From Thermoplasmata archaeon (lineage in GTDB: Archaea > Thermoplasmatota > Thermoplasmata > Thermoplasmatales > Thermoplasmataceae): a stretch of 5,773 nt of DNA. Both the position numbers and the translations under genes were made by a program. The notes under the pieces are model-generated. The model ran no database searches. It had not been told where the DNA came from and saw only the letters and a list, made by a program, of their open reading frames with translations. Positions 1-4,285 of the stretch are shown piece by piece (position 1 is the first letter of the stretch; the number at the start of each line of letters is the position of its first letter). Where the stretch lies: the NCBI GenBank assembly GCA_021799755.1, contig JAJYZU010000074.1, positions 1-5,773 of the forward strand, in the 5' to 3' direction.

Positions 1-113
1 CTCGTGATCTCGCCCTTGTCCCTTATGTATACCAGGGTGTACGCAACGCTTCTCGGTATGTCTGATATTATGAGGTATTTCGCCAACTTGTTGCTTTCTT
101 CAGAAATTACCAT
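1..113 (-). CDS. Predicted HTH transcriptional regulator, N-terminal fragment (cut by window edge)
   Basis: The reading frame starts at ATG 113-111 and runs off the left edge, so only 37 complete residues are visible, beginning MVISEESNKLAKYLI. The visible part has a short N-terminal helix, then IPRSVAYTLVYIRDKGEIT, which reads like the first helices of an archaeal winged helix-turn-helix domain. It resembles the 'predicted transcriptional regulator' proteins in which a segment of the type 'P..VA.TLVYL....E.TSREIE' precedes the recognition helix. An in-frame TAA 15 bases before the ATG limits the start. The other nearby ATG (124-122) is in a different frame and stops after seven codons. There is no Shine-Dalgarno site, and a TATA-like box lies about 30 bases upstream, so the mRNA is probably leaderless. 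The family call rests on very little sequence; any small winged-helix DNA-binding protein is possible. Confidence 0.5.
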   Translation of the reverse strand, partial: MVISEESNKLAKYLIISDIPRSVAYTLVYIRDKGEIT

Positions 114-140
114 AACTATCCATGCTTAATTTATTAATAA

Positions 141-148
141 TATAAATA
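141..148 (-). promoter_or_regulatory. TATA-like box for the left-edge regulator gene
   Basis: On the minus strand this reads TATTTATA inside a very A/T-rich stretch (about 127-170). Its centre is about 31 bases before the start codon at 113. That predicts transcription starting only a few bases before the ATG, consistent with a leaderless message and with the lack of a ribosome binding site. The A/T richness makes the exact box uncertain. The T-run just before it on the minus strand (about 165-170, after the UPF0147 stop) may also end transcription of the UPF0147 operon. Confidence 0.45.
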
Positions 149-185
149 TTTATTGTTATATATTAAAAATTCGGTCTCTTTGCGT

Positions 186-443
186 TCAGGATTTGGCCAG
201 AGCTTCCAGCTTGCTTATTATGGTATACAGCGAAGTTCTGCCGAGTTGCGGTACGTTTGGATCGTTGGTCAGTTCGTCCAGTTTCGAAATCACTGTGGCG
301 CATCTAAGGTCAAGACTCTGACTGGCCCTGTTTAAGACCGTTTTCGAGTCTGATGCATGCTTCCTCACGTTCTTGGGTACTGATGTGTCCTGGGACAACT
401 CGTCCAGCAGGTTTATCACCTCATCAAATAGTTGTTTGTTCAC
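186..443 (-). CDS. UPF0147 family protein
   Basis: This 85-residue protein is a full-length member of UPF0147 (PF03685), a small archaea-specific all-helical family of unknown function. Family features seen in order are LLDELSQDTSVPKNVRKHA (residues 12-30), a central KTVLNR segment, then RCATVISKLDELTNDPNVP (about 47-65), and a C-terminal TIISKLEALAK helix. The two halves resemble each other (LLDEL..D.SVP versus KLDEL.NDPNVP), suggesting an internal helical repeat. Translation starts at GTG (443-441). The start is fixed by a strong GGGAGGT site six bases upstream, which overlaps the end of the preceding Lrp-like gene; the gap between that gene's stop codon and the GTG is only 4 bases. The two genes are therefore one transcript and probably translationally coupled. 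No catalytic residues or membrane segments are evident. The family call is secure; the role is not known. Confidence 0.9.
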   Translation of the reverse strand: MNKQLFDEVINLLDELSQDTSVPKNVRKHASDSKTVLNRASQSLDLRCATVISKLDELTNDPNVPQLGRTSLYTIISKLEALAKS

Positions 444-447
444 TTTA

Positions 448-795
448 TTACCTCCCGAATGTTCTTCCCATATCCTTTATTGTTGAAAGGACCATCATTG
501 TTTTTGATTCCTTCACTCCGGGCAATTTGCTCAATTCCTCCACGAGAAATTCCTGCAGATTCCAGAATTCCGGGAATCTTACCTTGATGATGATATCAAA
601 GTCTCCTGTCACGATGAAAATATCCTCCACTCCCTTATTTCCTGATAGATTTTTTGCCACCTGATCGACCCTGTTGACATCTGTTTTGATGCCCACAAGT
701 GCAGTGACTATCTTTCCCTCATAAAATTTCTTAAGCGAACTCGTGACCGCGGAAACTTCCATTCCCTCATCTTTATCGTCATATACCCCTGACAT
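448..795 (-). CDS. Stand-alone Lrp/AsnC effector-binding (RAM) domain protein
   Basis: This 115-residue protein contains an Lrp/AsnC C-terminal ligand-binding (RAM) domain and lacks the N-terminal DNA-binding helix-turn-helix of full-length Lrp. The RAM fold is visible from about residue 28: IVTALVGIKTD (first strand), a helix with VDQVAKNL, then VEDIFIVTGDFDIIIKVRF (57-74) with the characteristic G-D-F-D turn, a helix with LQEFLVEELSKLPGV, and the last strand SKTMMVLSTI. Such single-domain proteins form oligomers that bind amino acids, and are thought to act through heteromeric contacts with full-length Lrp proteins or as effector sensors. The first 27 residues are acidic and family-atypical (YDDKDEG). 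An internal Met at residue 12 is a less likely start, because the upstream ATG has a good AGGTGAT site five bases before it. The gene heads an operon with UPF0147. Its partner and ligand cannot be read from sequence. Confidence 0.85.
   Translation of the reverse strand: MSGVYDDKDEGMEVSAVTSSLKKFYEGKIVTALVGIKTDVNRVDQVAKNLSGNKGVEDIFIVTGDFDIIIKVRFPEFWNLQEFLVEELSKLPGVKESKTMMVLSTIKDMGRTFGR
450..456 (-). promoter_or_regulatory. Shine-Dalgarno site deciding the GTG start of UPF0147
   Basis: The minus strand reads GGGAGGT followed by AATAAA and the GTG start codon. The site lies in the last codons of the upstream Lrp-like gene (its stop is 448-450), a classic arrangement for translational coupling. 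It supports the GTG start over any internal ATG. Confidence 0.8.
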
Positions 796-800
796 TTATC

Positions 801-807
801 ATCACCT
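801..807 (-). promoter_or_regulatory. Shine-Dalgarno site of the Lrp-like gene
   Basis: The minus strand reads AGGTGAT, complementary to the 3' end of archaeal 16S rRNA, five bases before the ATG at 795. It supports the longer 115-residue protein rather than a start at the internal Met12. Confidence 0.75.
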
Positions 808-831
808 AAATAATAGAAACTGTGTAATCTA

Positions 832-850
832 ACCTAGTTGAATTCTAGGT
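832..850. repeat. Inverted repeat ACCTAG-N7-CTAGGT, candidate operator
   Basis: Two perfectly matching 6-base arms (832-837 and 845-850) are separated by seven bases. The repeat lies upstream of the Lrp-like gene, between its candidate TATA box (853-861) and the predicted transcription start near 831. A protein bound there would block initiation. The arm length and dyad spacing suit a dimeric winged-helix regulator. The binding protein is unknown; the neighbouring RAM protein has no DNA-binding domain of its own. A chance 6+6 repeat in A/T-rich DNA cannot be excluded. Confidence 0.4.
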
Positions 851-852
851 AT

Positions 853-861
853 GATAATAAG
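853..861 (-). promoter_or_regulatory. Candidate TATA box for the Lrp-like/UPF0147 operon
   Basis: The minus strand reads CTTATTATC here, with an A-rich stretch upstream that could serve as the BRE. A start 25-27 bases downstream would give a leader of about 35 bases, which fits the presence of a Shine-Dalgarno site. The match to the archaeal consensus is only moderate. Confidence 0.4.
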
Positions 862-935
862 AACATAACTTTTTCTACCTTCGACACAACTGAACCTGAA
901 TCTTACATACCTCATTTCCGGATACAAACATAAAA

Positions 936-942
936 TTTTATA
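936..942 (+). promoter_or_regulatory. TATA box of the tRNA-Tyr gene
   Basis: The sequence TTTTATA is centred about 27 bases before the first base of the mature tRNA, the normal archaeal TATA-to-start distance. It is the right half of a 12-base palindrome, ATAAAATTTTAT (930-941). Transcription would begin at, or one or two bases before, tRNA position 1, so little 5' leader would need removal by RNase P. Confidence 0.65.
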
Positions 943-965
943 GAGCAAAGCATATCTCGTCTAAC

Positions 966-1068
966 CCCGGCTTAGCTCAGTTGGTAGAGCGGCGGACTGT
1001 AGAGGAAAATCCGGAATAGGAATACCGCCGTAATCCGCAGGTCTCTGGTTCAAATCCGGAAGCCGGGA
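966..1068 (+). tRNA. tRNA-Tyr (GTA anticodon) with a 30-base intron
   Basis: The full cloverleaf folds. The acceptor stem pairs CCCGGCT (966-972) with AGCCGGG (1061-1067), and A1068 is the discriminator. The D stem pairs GCTC with GAGC around loop AGTTGGTA. The anticodon stem pairs GCGGA (992-996) with TCCGC (1034-1038), and the T stem pairs TCTGG with CCGGA around TTCAAAT. The anticodon GTA lies at 999-1001. The C1-G72 pair and A73 are the standard archaeal tyrosine identity elements. A 30-base intron interrupts the anticodon loop after position 37. CCA is not encoded and must be added by the CCA-adding enzyme. U8 is T973, the ThiI s4U site, and A57-A58 are 1052-1053, the archaeal TrmI sites; both enzymes are encoded in this window. 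The gene is monocistronic and converges on the radical SAM gene. Confidence 0.95.
1003..1032 (+). other. tRNA-Tyr intron with an imperfect bulge-helix-bulge splice motif
   Basis: Removing 30 bases restores a normal seven-base anticodon loop, CTGTAGA. Because both 1003 and 1033 are A, 1004-1033 would give the same mature tRNA. With cuts after 1002 and 1032 the splice site fits bulge-helix-bulge geometry. The outer helix is the anticodon stem, and the two 3-base bulges are AGA (1001-1003) and TAA (1031-1033). The central four-pair helix (997-1000 with 1027-1030) has C-G, G-C and G-U pairs but one T-C mismatch. The inner helix is short (GG 1004-1005 with CC 1025-1026). The intron also contains CCGCC (1025-1029), which can pair with GGCGG (991-995) and compete with the anticodon stem. 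The intron length is sure; the splice structure is an inference. Confidence 0.85.
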
Positions 1069-1134
1069 TTTCCAATTTTTCAAACGGAATGTTCAATGCA
1101 AAATATTTTAACTTATATTAAAAAAGTTAGTTGA
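1069..1134. terminator. T-rich terminator region between tRNA-Tyr and the radical SAM gene
   Basis: Just after the tRNA, the plus strand carries a T-run at 1076-1080 (ATTTTT), as expected for archaeal U-rich termination. Further on, TAACTT (1109-1114) and AAGTTA (1124-1129) form a 6-bp inverted repeat with a 9-base loop. On the minus strand this segment reads as a run of six T's (1125-1120) starting about 50 bases past the radical SAM stop. The two convergent transcription units therefore seem to share a bidirectional termination zone. The stem is weak and A/T-rich, so the T-runs are probably the active part. No gene is visible in 1069-1178. Confidence 0.45.
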
Positions 1135-1178
1135 ATGGTTTACAAAAATATGCAGCTGGACCCACTGAACGTAGGGGT

Positions 1179-2351
1179 CTAATCCATTCTGTTCTGTGCG
1201 TTGACACCCTGTTTGATGGCAAATTCCATTCGTGCCTGCAGGTCTTCGTTACCAGCTATAGACGGTTTATTGAACAGATTTCTGGCCTCTCCTGCGAGTC
1301 CCCAGAGCTGCCTTGGCCACAGGTTGTAAGTGTATGAATAACCTCTCACGCATGTACGGACACATCTGTTGCATGTCTCAGACTTACGGACATAATCCTT
1401 GAAATCCTGGCTGTCGAAATATTCATTGAACGACCCTTTCCTTAAATCGTATGCGTATGTGTAGTCGCAGTTGTAAATCTGTTTGTCGGGTGTCACGTAA
1501 ACAAACATCTTTGGAAAGTGGCACGTCCAAGGTTTTCCGGCAACGAAGTCCTCCAGGACCTCTTCTGTCTCCATCAGCGGGTATCCCTCCCTTTTCAGGT
1601 CCAGAAGTATCTCGTAGAACTTGTGGAGTTTTCCATCCTCGAGCCCTATCTCAAAGTTCGGCGTCGTGGTTTCGTCTGTCTGGCCGAAATCAAGCGATTG
1701 TTCTATTGAATTGAATGATATGCCTATCCCCAGATTCTGCGCCAGTTGAGCCATGGGCCTTATTGCATCCCAGTTTAGTCTGCTGATCGTTGTGACAAGG
1801 GACACCTTGGTCTTGCCAATCTTCTTCACTGCATCTATGCCCCGCATGACTTCGTTGAATGTGCCGGGCCTTCCCCTTATGAAATCGTCATATTCATTAT
1901 AATAATCGACTGAAACAAATGCGAAATCAAGATTCTCCAGTTCATGTGCCTTTTTCTCCAGGAACGATCCATTGGTGTTCATGACGGTGATGAAACCTTT
2001 CTCCTTTGCGTAATCCGTGATCTTGCCTATATCCCTCCTTATGAGCGGTTCTCCGCCAAACATGTAATAACCGCGCATGCCTGCATCATATGCTTCATCA
2101 AGCAGCTGGAAAACTCCCTCGGTGGACAGATCCTCCTTCATACGTGGAGTGTTTTTCCAGTAAGTGCAGCTTTTGCATCTTGAGTTGCACCCAAAGGTCA
2201 TTGCGTGTGCAAGGAAGAATGGTTTATGCGTTATCAGCCTCGACTTTACCATGGATCCAAGGGCACCCATGTATCTGTGCCAATCTGATATTTTGTGACT
2301 TTCATCAACCTCTGGACGAGTTACTATTTGCGCCTGATTATTAAGTGCCAT
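1179..2351 (-). CDS. Radical SAM enzyme with C-terminal auxiliary cysteine cluster, function unassigned
   Basis: This 390-residue protein carries the radical SAM signature CNSRCKSC (C55, C59, C62), which holds the [4Fe-4S] cluster that cleaves S-adenosylmethionine. GGEP (99-102), the SAM-binding motif, follows. The region to about residue 230 has the expected alternating strand and helix pattern (VMNTNGSF, FAFVSVDYY, KVSLVTTISR). The C-terminal part has C277, C295 and C327-x2-C330-x3-C334, enough to bind a second iron-sulfur cluster in a SPASM/twitch-like or HpnH-like region. The segment EDFVAGKPWTC before C277 and the final CxxCxxxC resemble the layout of the hopanoid enzyme HpnH, but archaea make no hopanoids, so that activity is not implied. 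The N-terminal 45 residues and the aromatic C-terminus (YSYTYNLWPRQLWGL, 338-352) might contact a membrane or lipid substrate. The gene has no Shine-Dalgarno site and appears leaderless and monocistronic. The superfamily is certain; the substrate is not. Confidence 0.9.
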   Translation of the reverse strand: MALNNQAQIVTRPEVDESHKISDWHRYMGALGSMVKSRLITHKPFFLAHAMTFGCNSRCKSCTYWKNTPRMKEDLSTEGVFQLLDEAYDAGMRGYYMFGGEPLIRRDIGKITDYAKEKGFITVMNTNGSFLEKKAHELENLDFAFVSVDYYNEYDDFIRGRPGTFNEVMRGIDAVKKIGKTKVSLVTTISRLNWDAIRPMAQLAQNLGIGISFNSIEQSLDFGQTDETTTPNFEIGLEDGKLHKFYEILLDLKREGYPLMETEEVLEDFVAGKPWTCHFPKMFVYVTPDKQIYNCDYTYAYDLRKGSFNEYFDSQDFKDYVRKSETCNRCVRTCVRGYSYTYNLWPRQLWGLAGEARNLFNKPSIAGNEDLQARMEFAIKQGVNAQNRMD

Positions 2352-2370
2352 AAGTTTTTTTATTCGGTTA

Positions 2371-2382
2371 TACTATATAGTA
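2371..2382 (-). promoter_or_regulatory. TATA box of the radical SAM gene, within a 12-base palindrome
   Basis: The minus strand contains ACTATATAG centred about 26 bases before the ATG at 2351, so transcription should start at or next to the start codon (a leaderless mRNA). No Shine-Dalgarno site is present; the bases before the ATG are an A-run then CTT. The whole box forms a perfect palindrome, TACTATATAGTA, so the TATA element is symmetric and direction must be set by flanking BRE bases. Confidence 0.6.
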
Positions 2383-2383
2383 A

Positions 2384-2532
2384 TTATGCCTAAATTTGTT
2401 TAAATATCATTGACTGATTCTGTCGTGCAGAAACCGCACTGTCTGGTTCGTCAGTATATTATAATGTGTGTATATACCATGATCACCGCGACAGACGCTC
2501 AAGGTGCGAAATTATGTCATCAACGTTTTGAA
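2384..2532. other. Intergenic segment with no convincing protein gene
   Basis: About 150 bases lie between the radical SAM promoter and the trmI stop codon. Plus-strand frames here begin with TTG and continue antisense to trmI, and I regard them as shadows. The segment is not A/T-rich like the other spacers. It contains a 7-base inverted repeat, TCTGTCG (2419-2425) with CGACAGA (2489-2495). On the minus strand there is a weak C/D-box-like arrangement: TGATGA near 2522, TGATCA near 2485 and CTGA near 2454. A small RNA is possible but not demonstrated. Confidence 0.3.
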
Positions 2533-3288
2533 TCAGGATATACTGAGGTTGTTCTGCACCACCTTGTATCCGACCGATATGAAACCGGTATGACCGATCG
2601 CGATGTCATCAGGCCTGGTCGATCCTTCCCTCACTATGAGGTCTCTTTTTATCAACTCAAAGCTTAACCTGTGATAGATACCATATTTTTCCATTGCAAG
2701 AACGGTCTTTTCTGTCTGGTTGAAGTTGGGACAGTAAGTCACAATCGAGCCGCCGTTTTTAAGGAGTTTTGAGCAGCTTTCCAGCGCAAGCCATGGATCA
2801 GGTATATCAAGGATTATGGAATCGTTTCCCTTTCCTTCGCTGTAACTCCTGATGTCTCCATGGACATAGCTGACATTCCCGCGAATGCCAAATCTCCTGA
2901 TATTATCACTGGTGAGCTGAAGGTTCTTTTCATTAATGTCTATGCACTTCAGTTCTCCCCTTTCGCCTATTGTCCAGAGTATGAATGATGTGAGAATTCC
3001 GGATCCGCTTCCTGATTCTATCACCTTTGAGCCAGGGCCGATGCCCGAATAGAATATGATTGCTGCAGCATCGTATGGTTGTATTATCTGGGGCCCCCTT
3101 TCAGATATGTCCCCAGAAAAAGTTGGATTAAAAGGCAAGACACAGTATTCATTTCCCTTCACGGTGATCCTGTCCCCGGGATCAATTACGAATGTTGGTT
3201 TCACGGGTATTGTGTCGTGGCCAATCCTGATTTTGCCTTCTTCGGTGTCAATAAATCCTTTTCCTTTCTTTCCGGAGATAACGTACAT
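2533..3288 (-). CDS. trmI: tRNA (adenine-57/58-N1)-methyltransferase TrmI
   Basis: This 251-residue protein is an archaeal TrmI, which uses S-adenosylmethionine to make m1A at position 58, and in archaea also at position 57, of the tRNA T-loop. The N-terminal beta domain (1-60) precedes RGPQIIQPYDAAAI (64-77), typical of TrmI. The Rossmann methyltransferase domain shows motif I VIESGSGSG (89-97), the acidic end of strand 2 in KCIDINEKN (114-122), GDI (144-146), and the catalytic-loop LDIPDPW (160-166). The C-terminal RPDDIAIGHTGFISVGYK (225-242) is characteristic of the family; IGHTGF in particular is a common TrmI ending. Known members form tetramers. The length is normal. The ATG lacks a Shine-Dalgarno site, and a TATA-like box about 27 bases upstream suggests a leaderless mRNA. 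The rhodanese gene is 64 bases upstream, so partial cotranscription is also possible. Confidence 0.92.
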   Translation of the reverse strand: MYVISGKKGKGFIDTEEGKIRIGHDTIPVKPTFVIDPGDRITVKGNEYCVLPFNPTFSGDISERGPQIIQPYDAAAIIFYSGIGPGSKVIESGSGSGILTSFILWTIGERGELKCIDINEKNLQLTSDNIRRFGIRGNVSYVHGDIRSYSEGKGNDSIILDIPDPWLALESCSKLLKNGGSIVTYCPNFNQTEKTVLAMEKYGIYHRLSFELIKRDLIVREGSTRPDDIAIGHTGFISVGYKVVQNNLSIS

Positions 3289-3310
3289 GGCGGATGTATA
3301 TGATCAATAC

Positions 3311-3320
3311 AATTATATTT
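3311..3320 (-). promoter_or_regulatory. TATA-like box of trmI
   Basis: The minus strand reads AAATATAATT, centred about 27 bases before the trmI ATG at 3288, which gives a near-leaderless start. It lies in the 64-base gap after the rhodanese gene, so trmI can be transcribed on its own. Confidence 0.5.
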
Positions 3321-3352
3321 GTGGCAGGTTGAAAGAACCGGTTATGTGAAGA

Positions 3353-3718
3353 TTATTCCCCGGAGAACTCAAGATCGAGACCAAATCTTGACCATTTTAT
3401 CATGCCGCCGTCGATTGAATAGACGTTCTTTATTCCGTTTTCCATGAGGTACTGGCAGGCGTAGTAGCTTCTCTCTCCTGAGTGGCATATGAGACCGATA
3501 TGCTTGTCTTTGTGCTTCCTGATTTCATCCAGTTTATCCGGTATGGACATCATTGGTATAAGAAGAGACTTTGGCACATGCCCGGAATTGCTTTCATACT
3601 CCCACGGTTCCCTGACATCGATCACCATGGTTTTATCTAATCCGGCCTTTTCCATCAGTTCTGCAAAATCTACAGGATGGATCACCTTTACTTCCTCTCT
3701 CTCGTCCGCCAGTTCCAT
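3353..3718 (-). CDS. Single-domain rhodanese (sulfurtransferase)
   Basis: This 121-residue protein is one complete rhodanese homology domain. It has the entry segment HPVDFAELMEKAG (14-26), the CH2A-type motif VIDVREPWEYESNSGHVPKS (32-51), the active loop CHSGERS with C78 as the persulfide-forming cysteine, and the exit segment VYSIDGGMIKWSRFG (99-113). The six-residue loop ending in R-S is the size used for sulfane sulfur transfer rather than the longer loop of Cdc25-type phosphatases. Its physiological partner is not given by the sequence. Because trmI lies downstream and thiI nearby, delivery of sulfur for tRNA thiolation is an attractive but unproven role. There is no signal peptide or membrane segment, so it is cytoplasmic. 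The ATG lacks a Shine-Dalgarno site, and the gene is divergent from the LOG-like gene. Confidence 0.93.
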   Translation of the reverse strand: MELADEREEVKVIHPVDFAELMEKAGLDKTMVIDVREPWEYESNSGHVPKSLLIPMMSIPDKLDEIRKHKDKHIGLICHSGERSYYACQYLMENGIKNVYSIDGGMIKWSRFGLDLEFSGE

Positions 3719-3741
3719 TTCTGATATTGAATATGGATTAG

Positions 3742-3749
3742 TTAATAAG
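3742..3749 (-). promoter_or_regulatory. Candidate TATA box of the rhodanese gene
   Basis: The minus strand reads CTTATTAA, centred about 28 bases before the ATG at 3718, consistent with a leaderless transcript. It resembles the CTTATTATC box of the Lrp-like operon. The spacer is A/T-rich, so neighbouring hexamers could serve equally well. Confidence 0.4.
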
Positions 3750-3764
3750 TATTATGTAGTATTA

Positions 3765-3772
3765 TTTAAAAA
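3765..3772 (+). promoter_or_regulatory. Candidate TATA box of the LOG-like gene
   Basis: The plus strand reads TTTAAAAA about 40 bases before the ATG at 3810, predicting a start near 3794 and a leader of about 16 bases. That leader contains GTGAT (3796-3800), nine bases before the ATG, a weak Shine-Dalgarno site. Together with the rhodanese box it makes 3719-3809 a compact divergent promoter region. Confidence 0.4.
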
Positions 3773-3809
3773 TAACAATGTTTGTAATCCCGTCAGTGAT
3801 TCACTTTCC

Positions 3810-4283
3810 ATGGTTTACATTTCGGTGATCGGAGGAAGTTTGGTCACGCAGGAGTATTGTGAAATTGCATATAAGGTGGGGAAGCTTCTTGCACAGAACC
3901 ATGCCATTGTGGTGTGCGGTGGTCTCACAGGCGTCATGGAGTGCGTAGCTAAGGGTGTCCACGAAAACGGCGGTATTTCAATAGGAATCCTTCCCGGGAT
4001 GGACAGGAAGAATGCAAACCAGTACCTGACAGCTAGTATTCCCACCGGCATAGGATTCGCCAGGGATTTCCTCGTGGTCAGAGGTGGAGAAGCCGTGATA
4101 GCGATAGACGGCTCGACTGGAACACACACTGAGGCTTACTTTGCGATATCAGAAGGAAAAACCGTGGTCGCGATTGGATCAATGGATATAAAGACAAGAA
4201 AGGACAACGAAGGTGTCTTCCTTAAAGCCAGTTCCGCAGAGGAGGCAGTGAAATTGGCACTTGATGCCGCTGCAAAGAGATGA
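3810..4283 (+). CDS. LOG-like Rossmann-fold protein (TIGR00725-like)
   Basis: This 157-residue protein belongs to the SLOG/lysine-decarboxylase-like group (LOG-related, closest in layout to TIGR00725, a family usually about this length). The open frame extends much further upstream, but the ATG at 3810 (MVYISVIGGS) matches the family N-terminus; everything before it is antisense to the rhodanese gene. Motifs are ISVIGGS (4-10), VVCGGLTGVMECVAKG (34-49), GILPG (59-63), GFARD (82-86) and the nucleotide-site motif DGSTGTHTE (100-108). LOG enzymes that release free cytokinin bases have PGGxGTxxE at that site; here PGG is replaced by DGS, while the arginine (R85) and glutamate (E108) expected in the active site remain. 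A nucleotide or nucleotide-sugar ligand is likely, but activity cannot be assigned. The older 'lysine decarboxylase' label should not be used. The gene ends 2 bases from the convergent thiI stop. Confidence 0.88.
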   Translation: MVYISVIGGSLVTQEYCEIAYKVGKLLAQNHAIVVCGGLTGVMECVAKGVHENGGISIGILPGMDRKNANQYLTASIPTGIGFARDFLVVRGGEAVIAIDGSTGTHTEAYFAISEGKTVVAIGSMDIKTRKDNEGVFLKASSAEEAVKLALDAAAKR

Positions 4284-4285
4284 GA

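Noticed and set aside
353..664. Plus-strand 103-codon open frame
   Set aside because: It is antisense to UPF0147 and the RAM-domain gene, both of which have clear family motifs and ribosome binding sites.
2410..2667. Plus-strand 85-codon open frame with a TTG start
   Set aside because: More than half lies antisense to the 3' end of trmI. It has no ribosome binding site and no recognisable protein features, so it is treated as a shadow frame.
3327..3343. GGTT-GAAAG-AACC hairpin and AACCGGTT palindrome between rhodanese and trmI
   Set aside because: The stem is only four pairs, with no following T-run on the minus strand. It is too weak to call a terminator or operator.
3489..3809. Long N-terminal extension of the LOG-like reading frame
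   Set aside because: This part is antisense to the rhodanese gene and crosses the A/T-rich divergent promoter region. The family N-terminus (VYISVIGGS) begins at the ATG at 3810.
3815..4129. Minus-strand 104-codon frame opposite the LOG-like gene
   Set aside because: It is proline-rich, low in family-like features and lies entirely within a well-supported gene, so it is a mirror frame.
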